Source of the DNA: Tilletiaria anomala UBC 951
Taxonomy: Eukaryota > Basidiomycota > Exobasidiomycetes > Georgefischeriales > Tilletiariaceae
Direction: 5' to 3'
DNA: 30,676 nucleotides
Assembly (NCBI RefSeq): GCF_000711695.1
Contig: NW_013546871.1
Coordinates: 1-30,676 of the forward strand
Shown here: in pieces, positions 21,101 to 30,676 of the stretch
Position numbering within the stretch: the first letter of the stretch is position 1
How the letters are laid out: every line of letters starts with the position of its first letter
Translations under genes and position numbers: made by a program
The notes under the pieces: model-generated
Databases searched by the model: none
What the model saw: only the letters and a program-made list of their open reading frames with translations
Told to the model about the DNA's origin: nothing

Positions 21101-22907
21101 GGTGCGGACTCGGTGAGCAGTTCGCCTGCCTTTCATGTGCCGCAGCTCAAGCTGTCGCAAGAAGGTCACACCGCTGAGAGTGCGGCGAGAAATGAACAGT
21201 TTGATGGTCACGCGGATGACGATGATTGGAGCGATCATGATGACGGCGGTGACGACCACGATCACGATCGTGACGACACATGGGACTGGGAAGAGTCTGG
21301 CTCTTCGTCGTTGCACCAGCTAGCGCCTTCACCCGACGCGCAGAACGGCCAGGCTAGGCCACCATCGGACCCGCTGCTGGCTGCCGAGTCTTCCCTGAAG
21401 CTCAACCTGAACCCCAAGGAAGATGGTGCGCCCGCCGAAGTGATCACTGGAGGTGCTGCTGTCGGCGACGATAAAGAGCCGAGTGCAGCGTCACAAGTTG
21501 GATCGGAGTTGAAGAAACGGCTGGATGCCATCTTCTGGGACTTTCTCAATGAGCTTTGCTCTAATCGTGAGCATGTCGTGCTGTCAATTAATTGGGCTGT
21601 GCAGACTGACATTTGCGCTGTCGACCTCTTTTTCAGTCGATGCCAAAGATCATCGCGGTGAACTGATACACCAGTCGCTCATGCCAAAGAAGATGGCGCG
21701 GCTCGAAGAATCGCCGGACTTCCGGCCCTTTCGTTTTCGTATTCAAGCATTCACGAATGCGTTTCAGGCTGAGATCTATCGTCGAGGCGTGAGCGAAACA
21801 GAGTGTGGCGTCAAGAAGGTCAAGCAGTATCTCTGGACCCAGAAACTGATCGCTCGGTACAACGAAGACGGCAAGAAGGCCAAGTCGAGGGGAAACCACA
21901 TTTGGATCGTTGACGCGCGCAAGCTCCCCGTGGGAGGCTGGGAGTTCCGCGAGTTCCGCAGGCGCATAGCGGGGGTGCCCAAGCAGGCCTACTTAGGGGC
22001 TACGTGGCGCTGGCATCTGAGGATCTGGGATCCACAGGTACCTTCGTCCAATATTCGCGCCGTCTTCTCCGCGCCAACTCTGCCATTGTGGATTCGCTGG
22101 GAAGACGAGAATGACCGGCAAGTCCTCTTGGGCACACCATCCTCCACACAAGACAGCAGCTACCTGCGCGTCATTGCGCATTATGTTCACGGCAACCAGC
22201 TGCATGAGCTGGACCATGCTGTCAACCTCGAGATCCTCGAGCTGCAGACGGTAGATGGCCCGATCTCCATCATGGAAGCCCAGCAGCAGACGGATACTGC
22301 GAATGCAGAGCCGAGGGATCATGCGAATCTCCCTTCGACAGCGAACGATGTCGCGCCGTTCCAGATGGATGCCACCATGTCGGATCCCCAGGAGACTGTG
22401 CAGGAGGCCATCGTCGCTCCGTCGCAAGTGTCCAACGTGCTACAAGCCATCTCCTTCCCGTACACTCCATCAATCGTCAACGTCCCACACCAACAGGTTT
22501 TCCTGAATGGGAACGATGCGCAAGTGGTATCGCAGCCAAATGGGATGCAGGAATCTAGGCTACCGGAGAGTGGAGCAGTCTTCGGCGGAGCAGCCTTGCA
22601 AGCTGCGCACCTGCAAGCCACCATCGATAAATGTCAGCAGGGCGGGACCACGCCGCTCCTTCTCTCTCTGCCTGGCGGCGCGACGCGCGACGCATTGAGC
22701 ACAGCCAACGGGTGCAGCACTTCTATGGCTTCTGTGCCAGGGCAGATAGCCGCCACGCTGTCACAAGTACCGCCACAGCCGAACGATGCAACACCTGCTC
22801 TGAATGCACACGCTCTCAACCCTATGCTATCACCCACTCTACCTATCAAGCTTGAGTCCAGTTCAAACTTGATGGACACTGAGAGCTCCGCCGCCTCTAA
22901 CCCCTAG
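18197..22907 (+). CDS. very large glutamine-rich protein with an unassigned conserved C-terminal domain
   Basis: Two exons are seen: open frame to 21566, then 21637-22907, joined in phase 1 across a 70-nt intron (GTGAGC...TTTTTCAG), about 1546 residues if read from 18197. The codon at 18197 is GTG; the first in-frame ATG is at 18410, and the frame is open back to 18155, so the true start is either 18410 or in an upstream exon. Residues (from 18197) about 284-311, 377-405 and 488-561 are Gln-rich, with His and Met interspersed. Pro/Ser-rich stretches follow, and residues 1004-1036 form an Asp/His/Trp acidic block (DDDDWSDHDDGGDDHDHDRD). Residues 1151-1256 are compact and basic (FRFRIQAFTNAFQAEIYRRG, KKVKQYLWTQKLIARYNEDG, then RGNHIWIVDARKLPVGGWEF). 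Residues 1264-1323 fit an Ig/cadherin-like pattern (APTLPLWIRW...LLGTPSS...LRVIAHY). The composition suggests a nuclear transcriptional co-regulator, but I do not recognise the family. Confidence 0.8.
19048..19130 (+). repeat. CAA/CAG tract 1 (poly-Gln coding)
   Basis: Mixed CAA and CAG codons encode interrupted Gln runs inside the large Q-rich protein. Codon mixing indicates selection or old age rather than a fresh pure-CAG expansion. Confidence 0.85.
19326..19412 (+). repeat. CAA/CAG tract 2 (poly-Gln, then Met-His repeat)
   Basis: About fourteen Gln codons in a row, CAA first and then seven CAG, followed by ATGCATATGCATATGCAG encoding MHMHMQ and another Gln run. The pure CAG part is the most length-variable candidate in the gene. 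Confidence 0.88.
19660..19881 (+). repeat. CAG-rich tract 3 (Gln/Glu coiled-coil-like)
   Basis: About 74 codons of mostly Gln with regular Glu, Ala, Met and His (EQQQQAQMQEQQTQAQMQ and onward). The spacing of Glu and Met suggests a helical, possibly coiled-coil segment. The antisense strand yields long Leu runs that are shadows. Confidence 0.88.
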
Positions 22908-23138
22908 AGAATACCTCTCCCACCCTGCCCATCACCATGCGCACCCTTTCATCGAGCCACGGACACTTTACATGCTTTTTCTCGCTTCCTTTTCGGACAC
23001 CTGTGGATATTATCAACTGCTCCCGCGGTCGTATCCTCTTCTTGTAGCCATACTTTTTGGGATCAACGACACACAGTCACGGGGCCTCGGTACGGGCCAA
23101 CCATGTAGTAATGGAGACCCACATTCCCTTTTGCAATG
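22908..23138. other. convergent intergenic region
   Basis: The 231 nt between the stops of the Q-rich gene (plus) and the MBL-fold hydrolase (minus) must hold both 3' ends. Nothing else is seen. Confidence 0.5.
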
Positions 23139-24670
23139 CTATCTCTCAAAGATCACAGCTTGCTCGTCATATGCGACGCGAAATATCGGAAGGGCAACCG
23201 ATGCAATATCTCCACTTGGCAGAGCTGGTGGTGGCCCCCGCGATAGGCTGAGATGCCGATCGTATTCGCTGGCATTCTCATCCCAGTATGGAGACCACCA
23301 CCGTCCTTGCAGGAGTTCTCCGCGCTTGAGCACAAGTGCAGCAGCATCTCGCATGCCCCGCTCCCAGTCTTGCAACTGGGCGCTCAGGTCCCAGTGCTCC
23401 ACCATATGTGTGAGATCTGTAAGGAGGGCTAGTCGTAGATCACGGATCGAAAGACTGTACTGTAATGCTTGGGCGATTGAGAAGTGTGATGTGTGCCTTT
23501 CCCCTGCAAGAGAAGTGACGGTTGCGTTCAGTCAGCTGCCTCAAGTCTGTTACTTGGCTCCAGTTTCGGGGCTGCGTGAACTTACATTTGAGCGCATCTA
23601 TCACGAGCACCTTGGAGCCTTCTACCAATTTCGACGTAGCGTCGGGGATTTCATGGCAGTCTGAGATGTAAGAAAGCTCAGCGATTCTAAATCCGACAAA
23701 CGCGAATGGATCTTTGCGATTGACAAAGCCATGTAAGACTGGCAATGGCATGACGTCGACCGTGTTGGTACCGCGCCCGATGGTGAATTTCTTGTTTGGG
23801 TCGATGATGTGCCATCGCAAGGCCCCGACGCCGCCACCGCCTTGTCGACGAATGGGTTTGATCGTCAGTTGTGGTTCCCTGTAGGGTTAATACGCTAGAC
23901 CCACCCGTTGCTTTGGATCGGTCCACCAGGTACGGGAACATGTTCTCGACCACCGACATGGTCTCCTGCGTCAAATACACATCGACGTATTTCTGGACCA
24001 TGTGTCCGATCGTCCATGCTCGCAGATGATCAAGGCCAAGGAGCGCGTCTGCGTGCGCGTGTGTAAGAAGGACGGCATCTATGCGTCGCAGGTTGTAGCG
24101 TGGGAAGCAGTAGATCGCGGAGGAGTAGAAGGTCGGACCACAGTCAATCAAGATGGTAAGTCTTGATTGGGGCCATCAGGTAGGAGCTAGTGTCAGTGCC
24201 TGGATTAGCCGCGAGACGGACTCTTATGAGCCTGCTCACTGGTCGTCATGTGCAGCGGATTTGCCTTTGCCTTTGCTCTTCCCACCGACCACGAGAGCCG
24301 ACGTGCATTTCCTGCGATTCCTGCTCGCCTCACCGTACTTGAGCGCGTCGGCGCACGCAGCGCATGTTACGTTCGCACCAAAGCCGCCATCGCGCTCGTC
24401 CACGTCCTCATGCGTTATGCAATGGATCGCAGGCACCTGGCCAGAGGTACCCGTCCCGAGGAATATCAACTTGTCTATCCAGGCGGAGCTTAGCGGAGGG
24501 AGAGGGTAGAGTGTGTCGGGATGATCGTGCGGGTCGCCTGCTCCAGCTGCTGGTGGGTTTGGGAGCACACGAGGGCCTCCATTCGCTTGCGCTAGTTCTT
24601 TTTGGAATCCAAGAGCGATATGGTCTATTCGCATGGTGACCGAGGACCCTGATGGAGAAGAGCCATGCAT
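23139..24670 (-). CDS. metallo-beta-lactamase-fold hydrolase (PhnP-like; S. pombe C777.06c type)
   Basis: Four exons are inferred: 24240-24670, 23905-24161, 23586-23840 and 23139-23503 (introns 78, 64 and 82 nt), giving 435 residues. LIFLGTGTSGQVPAIHC at 68-84 is the family start, with a CAAC pair at 103-106. Next are RNRRKCTSALVV, TILIDCGPTFYSSA, and the metal-binding motif THAHADALLGLD with His178, His180 and Asp182. FPYLVDRSKATGG then joins in frame to GGVGALRWHIIDP. LPVLHG, the metal-ligand segment YISDCHEIP and LVIDALKWERHTSHFSIAQA follow, all in the order known for this fungal family. Intron 2 has a CTGAC branch point at 23864-23868, 23 nt before its AAG acceptor. No signal peptide is seen. 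The substrate is unknown; PhnP cleaves cyclic phosphodiesters, but a phosphonate role in fungi is not established. The start could also be Met13. Confidence 0.92.
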
Positions 24671-25080
24671 GCCGTTCCTTCGCCCTACCTACGCAGATCT
24701 GCGCCGTGTGTTTTTTAATTTAGTGATGCGCAGCGCTCCCTTCCAGATGGCCATTCAACTGCAATGAGCGAGACAATGATAGCATAGACGAGCAGAGTGG
24801 GGGGTTATGGGTGCTTCTTTGGGTGACTGTATGAGTCGAACGTTGGATTGCGGATAAGGTAACCGCTTCATGGGGTCAATCGGTGACATGCTCGTCGCAA
24901 CTCACGCGTCGCAGATGCAAAACGTGACGAACACCAACGCCAACATTCCAACGGCTGACCGTATCTTTTGGCTTTGACAGTATTGCACTTAGCTACGGCT
25001 GATTTTGAGCGGCCCCGAAACAGTTTGCATGCGCGCGTCACACTCGTCGATCTATTGGCAGCGGACATTGTACACGCGAA
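24671..25080. promoter_or_regulatory. bidirectional promoter region of the MBL hydrolase and NIT1
   Basis: 410 nt between divergent starts. An A/T-rich patch TTTTTTAATTTAG lies at 24711-24723. No coding frame of interest is present. The compact spacing makes shared regulation plausible but does not prove it. Confidence 0.55.
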
Positions 25081-26464
25081 ATGCTCGCAGCCGTCGGACA
25101 GATGTGCTCGACGGGCCAGCCGCTCGCTAACCTGAACGCGGCCGTGTCGATCATCTCCCGCGCGGCGGCCGCAGGCGCGGCGGCCGTCTTCCTACCTGAA
25201 GCGACCGATTTTATCGCTCCGGCCTCGCATGTCCCGGCGCTGACGCGCAGCGCGGAGAATCGCGCGTTCGTGGATGGGCTGCGCGATGCGGCGCGGAGGC
25301 ATGGTGTGGAGATCAGTGTTGGAATACATGAGCCGCCGGCGTCCTCGCCTTCAGATTCAGACTCGGACGCGCAGGTGCAAGATGACAAACATAGAAAAGG
25401 AAGATGCTACAATACGCAGCTGCTGATCGGGAGCGATGGGAACGATGTTCAACGGTATCGAAAGGCAGGCTACATTTCGTTGCTGAACGCTGGACAGAGA
25501 ACATTATCTGACGCAAATGATGCTTCTTTTGACGGTGACTATGGGATGCAGCTTCATCTATTTGACGTCGATATAAAGGGCGGACTGAAGATCCTCGAAA
25601 GTGACACCACCATCCCTGGCCGAGCATTATCCGACGCAGTCGACAGCAGGGTCGGCAAGCTTGGGGTACGCCCTTTTACACTGCAGGCTAGTGTAGCACA
25701 GCGCAGACCAGCCTAGCCGTCTGACATGGTTTATGCTACTGTTTCAGCTACTGACGTGTTACGACCTGCGCTTTCCGGAGCCGTCATTGTCCTTGCGAAA
25801 AGCGGGGGCGCAAGTGCTTACCTATCCGTCTGCATTCACTGTGCGAACCGGTGCGGCGCATTGGGAGATCCTGCTGCGTGCCCGTGCGATCGAGACGCAG
25901 TGCTACGTCCTTGCTGCGGCGCAAGTGGGTGAGTCGTTGAAGGCCGGGAGCCGTATCGCCGAACGAGGGCCACCCGGCAACTCTGGCCTTATTGACATTC
26001 TTTTCAACGCCCCTTTCCTCCACGGTGCGACGGACAGGCTCGCACGAAGGCACCAAGCGCGTTTCGTGGGGACATGCGATGGCCGTCGATCCGTACGGCT
26101 CTGTGATAGCGCAGTGCAGGTCAGTGAGACCTGGACGTGGCAGTTCGGGAACGGACGAGCGACCCAGAAAAGAGCGAACAGGCTTGGCTGACAATAAATA
26201 CTCACCTGACTCGACTGTATTTGGCCTACTTAGCGATATGCAACCGTACCAACCGTCGTTCTGCCTCGCCAACATTGTGGGTTTACTCTTTCTCTATTGC
26301 TGCTGTTGCTTGTCTTTCCCAGCACGATGGGTGATGCATGCTGACTGTTGCTCACCCTGCCCACTGTGGCGACGGCAAAGCAGGACTTGGATCTCTTGGA
26401 GAATGTGCGAAAGGAGATGCCGTTGTGGGAGCAACGGAGACCCGACGTGTACAGTACTATCTGA
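25081..26464 (+). CDS. NIT1: NIT1, deaminated glutathione amidase (nitrilase superfamily)
   Basis: NIT1 hydrolyses deaminated glutathione, a side product of transaminases, so it is a metabolite-repair enzyme. Six exons are inferred: 25081-25464, 25552-25665, 25748-25928, 26038-26119, 26234-26276 and 26384-26464, giving 294 residues. The catalytic triad is complete: Glu40 (FLPEATDF), Lys128 ([12 protein letters not shown]) and Cys170 ([11 protein letters not shown]). [54 protein letters not shown] and [22 protein letters not shown] match NIT1 rather than the omega-amidase branch. The first intron (25465-25551) is 87 nt, begins GC instead of GT, and has a CTGAC branch point at 25508-25512. It contains no stop, so unspliced RNA would add 29 residues directly after Lys128. 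I call it an intron because the family runs RYRK straight into LHLFDVD. The start gives [12 protein letters not shown], the normal N-terminus. Confidence 0.94.
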
Positions 26465-28107
26465 CGCGGATCATGATACATTTTGGTGAAAAGATTGTCC
26501 CAGGCAAGTCTGAAGGCCAGGGTTTGAAAGAAGGACCTGTCACACCGTATGTGCAGGTGTTCACAAGCTACGGAGGAGGATTCATCCGCGCGCTTGAGAA
26601 CGCAAGAAAGGCCGCCCGCCACTTGCTCCGGCCGCGGCGATGGGCACCCGTCCGCACCCAATTTGCAGCCCTGTGCTAGTACAGACGCCTTTTCGCGGAT
26701 CTATCCAAATGTCTTCCGCGAGCATTCCTGCCTCTCCACTGGATGGCACGTTTTCATGACCCACGGCGCAGATGGTACTGGATGCTGGAGTAGCTCTTCG
26801 CCAGACACCTCGAGAATGCGCGGGCGGACGGACCACTGCTGGAGGCGTACAGAGGTCGCCCCTCTCCAATCACTTAATACATACTATTCCGCTGCTCAAG
26901 ATCATCGGTGGCGACGAGAGACTCGGAATCCCCCGAGACTCAGTTGTAGCCAGCCACGAGACTTTTCGAAAGATCCCCGATTCTTCTATGCTCGGACTTT
27001 CGGGCTGGCCGGTATTTGAGCAATTTCCCCTCCTTTACCCCGCTTTCTGGATTCCGCCTGGGCGGAGGTGCGAGTTTGCCTGGGTTTTGCATCAGGGTGG
27101 CTGCTAGGGAGTGTGCCTGTGCAGACTTGGGTGTGTTCGTACATAGGGAGTGCAGCACGGTGGCAGCCAGCGGCGGCACAGATGGGTGGGGGTCCGCGAA
27201 AGCTCGTCGCCTGGCAGGCTCCCGTGGGGCGTGAAATAGACAGGAGAAAGAAATGTGGCCGCCGAGAGAGTCGAGCTGCGGCATGGCATGGAACAAGACG
27301 CTTTGGAGAGAAAGGCAGCAAGAACGGAGCATGTACATACAAGTGGTGTGTGGGATTGTGTTGTGTTCTTATATATGCCATGCATGTCAACAGGTGATCT
27401 CCAGGGCGGAGAGAGCAGACAGGCACAAGCAGGCACCGACAGGCACCACCCGGGCGGGCACCATCGGCATCCAGCAAAGCATCCCCAGTCCCCGCTCTGA
27501 GCGCTGAGCCTGATGGCGAACCCGGCCGGCAGTCGGGTACCAAGTGGTGTATGGAACCCCAGACGACGTCCTCTCCCATCCCTTTGACGGCGTCGAGCTG
27601 ACTGGCTAACTTCACAACAAGCAAGTGTCGATGGAGAGATCCCATATACAAGGTGGACTGACGCGGCTGGGGCCGCCAGCACGAAAGGGTGGTGGGTACT
27701 GCGCCCGTGTGAACAATTTTAGTGCTGGTGGAGAGTGCGGCACTGTAGCAGTGTTGTGCGCTGGCCTGCAACCCTCCATGTTCATTCATACACAGCATGC
27801 TCAACAGTAATACCAACCCTTTGCCATTACCAGCGGCCGCTCATCTACTGCTCTGCTTTGCTTTGCTTTTCTGTGGTTGGCTTGGTGGCCGTAGTCTGCA
27901 CGCACCGCAGTCTCGCAGCAGAGAGAATCAGGCCCCGAGGGACATCTGGTGGCGGCGCAGCCAACCAGCCTCCTCGGCGTCCATCGCGACAGACACGCAC
28001 GCACTCTCCTTCTGGGCACTCATCCAGACCCGGCGTCTGTACGGCAGACTTTTGCTTGATTCCTCGCGCACTGCAGACAGCGGCTGCAAACCACAACCAG
28101 CAGCAGC
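26465..28107. other. 1.6 kb without a recognised gene; leader of the zinc-finger gene
   Basis: Between the NIT1 stop and the zinc-finger start. The longest frame is minus 26986-27816 (276 codons), full of Cys, Pro, Ser and Arg with no motif, and I read it as chance. TTATATATGCC at 27368-27378 is a TATA-like element about 730 nt upstream of the start codon; the last 250 nt are probably 5' UTR. Such long promoters are common for fungal regulators. Confidence 0.4.
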
Positions 28108-30676
28108 ATGTACGCCGGCCACATGCCACCGCTGCCGCCGGCGGGCAGCCATCACTACGCTGGCTATGGCCCATCCTCCTCTGCTGCGCCCTCCTACTCG
28201 CATCCTCCCCCACCCAGCATGACACATCCAGCCCACGCCGCTGCTGCTGCCGTCGCCGCGGCTGCAGCTGCACATCAGCATCAGCAGCAGCAGCAGCAGC
28301 AGCATGACGCACACATGGCCGCACAAGCAGCAGCCGCACACCATCCGCATGCGCAGCAATCTGCTGCGCCAGCGCCAAGCTCACTCTCGAGCATCTACGG
28401 CTTCACGTCTGCCGCGCGCATGGGCTTCCCGCAGTCCAATCAAGCTGGCAGCGCCTACGGCGGCTCAGCTGGTGCACAGCAGACCCATTCATCTACTGCA
28501 GCAGGAGCAGGTGGTGGTGTGGATCACCAGGCATATCATGCCCACTACGGCGCGCAGCCGCTGCACCCCGCCGTCGCCTACCCGTACCCTTCCTACGGCC
28601 CGCCCGGCGCAACTTCAGGTGGCGGCTACTATTCGCAGCACCAGCACCACCAGCAGCAACATCAGCCACCACTGCCGAACGCAGGCTCACCGTATGCCGC
28701 CGCCGGCTACGCCGGTTACCGTCCCGCCGCGAACGGCTATGCGTCCGCGCCGCCACATGGCGCTGCATATCCGCCTGGCGGACTCGGGTCCGATCTCAAC
28801 GCCGCTGCTGCTGCTGCTGCTGGCATCGGCAGTGCAAATCACCAGACCCACCAGCACCAACAGCACCACCCACAATATCACCAGCAACACCACCAGCAGC
28901 ACCCCCACATGTCCGACACTGCAGCGCTTGCGCTTCCTGCCACTCCTGACTCACCCACGCAGTCGCCGCCTTCAACAGCAGCAGTAGTATCCAAGCGGCG
29001 GAAGAGCAACAAGGGTACCAAGTCCTTTGCAGCGGCTGCGGCATCCGAAGCCGAAACTCAAGCTGAAGCTGAAGCCGAAGCCGCCACTACTGCGTCTTCC
29101 GCTGCGAAGAATGGGTTAGGCCTCGCGGGGAAGAGGCGTGGCGCGAAGGCAAAAGCGGTGCCGGCGTCTGCCGCTGCCAGCACCAGCGCCAGCACCAGCA
29201 CCAGCGCAGGGACAAAGTCTCAGCACAAGAGAGAAGGACGTGCCGGATCTGGAGCCAGCGCAGGCGCAAGCGGGAGCGCGGACGCGGACCGAAAAGGCGC
29301 CAAGAGTGGCGCTGTTGGCGCAAAGGAGACGGGCCTCGATTCCGATGATCCTTCAAAGCTGTCCGGGACGGTGACCATGTTCCAGTGCACCGGATTTGGG
29401 GACTGCAACATGGTGTTCACGCGCAGCGAGCATCTGGCTAGGCATGTTCGGTGAGTGTTCCTTTTGTTGTGCATTTAAAATGCAAGAGCAACAGAGGTGG
29501 CGGCGCTGCTGGCGTGATGAGTGCTGACCCCTGTCATCCTTGGCTTGCACGTCTGCCCCTTTGTGCCCACAGCAAACACACCGGCGAGCGACCATTCCGG
29601 TGCCACTGCCTCAAGTCGTTCTCACGCTTGGACAACCTGCGGCAGCACGCACAGACCGTACATGCCGAGACTCCGGAGCGCAACGAGCAGATGATGCAGC
29701 AGCTCATTGCGCTGCATGCGTCGCTCGCCGCATCCGCTGCCCAAGTGCAGTACGCCCACCAACAAGTCCTTGGAAAAGCCAGCCCGGCAGACGTCCCGCT
29801 CAACCACAACTCGCGCCGCAACCGCGGCGGCGGAAAGGGAAAGCTTGGCAAGAAGAACCCCAAGAACACGTACGTCCCTGTCCAGCTCGTCGCGGACGGC
29901 AGCGCCAATGCCGAGAGCCCAGGGTCAGGCGCAGCGTCAGGCTCAGGCGTAGGAGTAGGCTCATCCGGAATGCACGCGGGCAAAGTCTCGCCATCCACGC
30001 GTTTCCAGAGGCACAGCAGCATGACCGAATTGAGCATGCTCCCGCCCGCAGCAGCGCGCAACCCCATTCTCCCGCCTCCCGGCACCGCCCTGTACGATGG
30101 CAGCAGCTGCAGCGGTGGCGGACAACCAAGCTCACACGCAAACGGCGCCGCAGTGTCCGCAGTGTCGCTGCAGCACCGCCACTCGATCGCGCATCCGCAT
30201 ATGCCCCCTGCGCACGCTAGGTTCGACTCGGCGCACGACGACACCGCCGGATACGCCCGGTACGACCCGTACTCTGGCGCGCCAGGCTCGGCCGGCGCGG
30301 GTCCCTCTGGTAGTGGCGGTGGTGGCGCCGCCGCCGCCAGCAGTGGCCCAGGGGGTTCAGGCGTCTACTTTGGATACGAAGACCAGCCGGCGCCAAGCCC
30401 CGCTGGTCCAGGCGCGTCGGCATCCGACCCGTCGTACAGTGTCGCCGCCGGAGGCTACGACGTATACAGCGACCCGTCCAGCGGCTACGGCGCCGCGACG
30501 GACTCGTCGGCCGCCGCATACGCACCCTTCTACCCCGCGCGAGGACCCGCTGCGTACGGCTCCACGGCCCCTATCCCGCCCAGCGACCCGCACGCGCCTG
30601 CGAACCACTGGGCAGACGGCCCAGCCCCAGGCGCAGGCGCCGCTCACGATGGCGGCTACGCTGCCAATGGCTTTAC
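28108..30676 (+). CDS. C2H2 zinc-finger transcription factor, 3' end beyond the window
   Basis: Exon 1 is 28108-29450 and exon 2 runs from 29573 to the window edge with no stop (intron 122 nt, GTGAGT...GCCCACAG, phase 2); at least 815 residues. The start is [13 protein letters not shown] in a fair context (CAGCATGT). The first 290 residues are low-complexity Ala/His/Gln/Tyr/Gly. Residues about 295-415 are Lys/Ala/Ser-rich and basic ([21 protein letters not shown]), a likely nuclear signal. Finger 1 is Cys427-X5-Cys433-X12-His446-X3-His450; the linker TGERPF follows; finger 2 is Cys458-X1-Cys460-X12-His473-X4-His478 ([14 protein letters not shown]). The intron splits finger 1 just before its last His. 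After the fingers come a helical [20 protein letters not shown], a basic block [19 protein letters not shown] and a long Ser/Gly/Tyr/Pro-rich tail. It resembles fungal two-finger regulators of the RSF2/Usv1/Adr1 kind; the target genes cannot be inferred. Confidence 0.9.
28271..28304 (+). repeat. CAG tract (His/Gln coding)
   Basis: CATCAGCATCAG followed by six more CAG codons encodes [11 protein letters not shown] in the N-terminal low-complexity region of the zinc-finger protein. Further CAC/CAG mixtures at 28632-28662 and 28839-28907 encode His/Gln runs of the same type. Confidence 0.85.

Noticed and set aside
23879-23900. Ultra-short 22-nt intron in the MBL hydrolase gene
   Set aside because: It restores the frame, but with a poor donor (GTCTAG). 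A 64-nt intron (23841-23904) with donor GTGGGT, branch point CTGAC and acceptor AAG also keeps frame and gives KATGGGGVGALRW, closer to the family.
26986-27816. 276-codon minus-strand open frame
   Set aside because: Rich in Cys, Pro, Ser, Arg and His with no domain pattern; likely chance in a GC-rich non-coding stretch.

Overview
The window looks like nuclear DNA of a basidiomycete fungus, most probably a smut-lineage (Ustilaginomycotina) or related yeast-like species. The reasons are its small, densely packed, intron-rich genes. I infer 27 spliceosomal introns, nearly all 60-125 nt, with GTGAGT/GTAAGT-type donors and some visible CTGAC branch points. The gene set is typically fungal: a Dad2 DASH subunit, a DUF3602 protein, a peroxisomal uricase and glutamine-rich regulators. 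The lineage call is inference from gene style; no marker gene here settles it.

Layout: two tandem intron-bearing tRNA-Glu(CTC) genes (minus; the first cut by the window edge); uricase (minus, 667-1813) divergent from DAD2 (plus, 2469-3231); a 2.2 kb stretch without a recognisable gene that ends in a pyrimidine-rich leader; a DUF3602 repeat protein (plus, 5466-6672) convergent with a DJ-1 family gene (minus, 7272-8251); a 2 kb gap; a GPATCH11-like G-patch protein (minus, 10254-11529) divergent from the Ran factor MOG1 (plus, 12507-13363); a seven-exon E2 ubiquitin-conjugating enzyme (minus, 13606-14569); a decayed C-terminal fragment of an MFS hexose transporter (plus, about 15489-16064); 2.1 kb without a gene; a very large glutamine-rich nuclear-type protein (plus, about 18197-22907); a PhnP-like metallo-beta-lactamase-fold hydrolase (minus, 23139-24670) divergent from NIT1, deaminated glutathione amidase (plus, 25081-26464); 1.6 kb without a gene; and the first two exons of a C2H2 zinc-finger transcription factor (plus, from 28108, running off the right edge).

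Most genes are single-copy housekeeping functions (purine catabolism, kinetochore, splicing-type G-patch protein, nuclear transport, ubiquitination, metabolite repair, stress response) and do not form an obvious cluster. The most interesting items are: the C-terminal domain of the large Q-rich protein, which I cannot assign but which ends in an Ig/cadherin-like 'LP-W-GTP' pattern; a uricase whose last intron separates the enzyme from its SKL peroxisomal signal; an in-frame 87-nt GC-AG intron at the catalytic lysine of NIT1; a 16-nt microexon in the E2 gene; and the transporter relic. I saw no CRISPR array, insertion sequence, transposon or virus-derived element.
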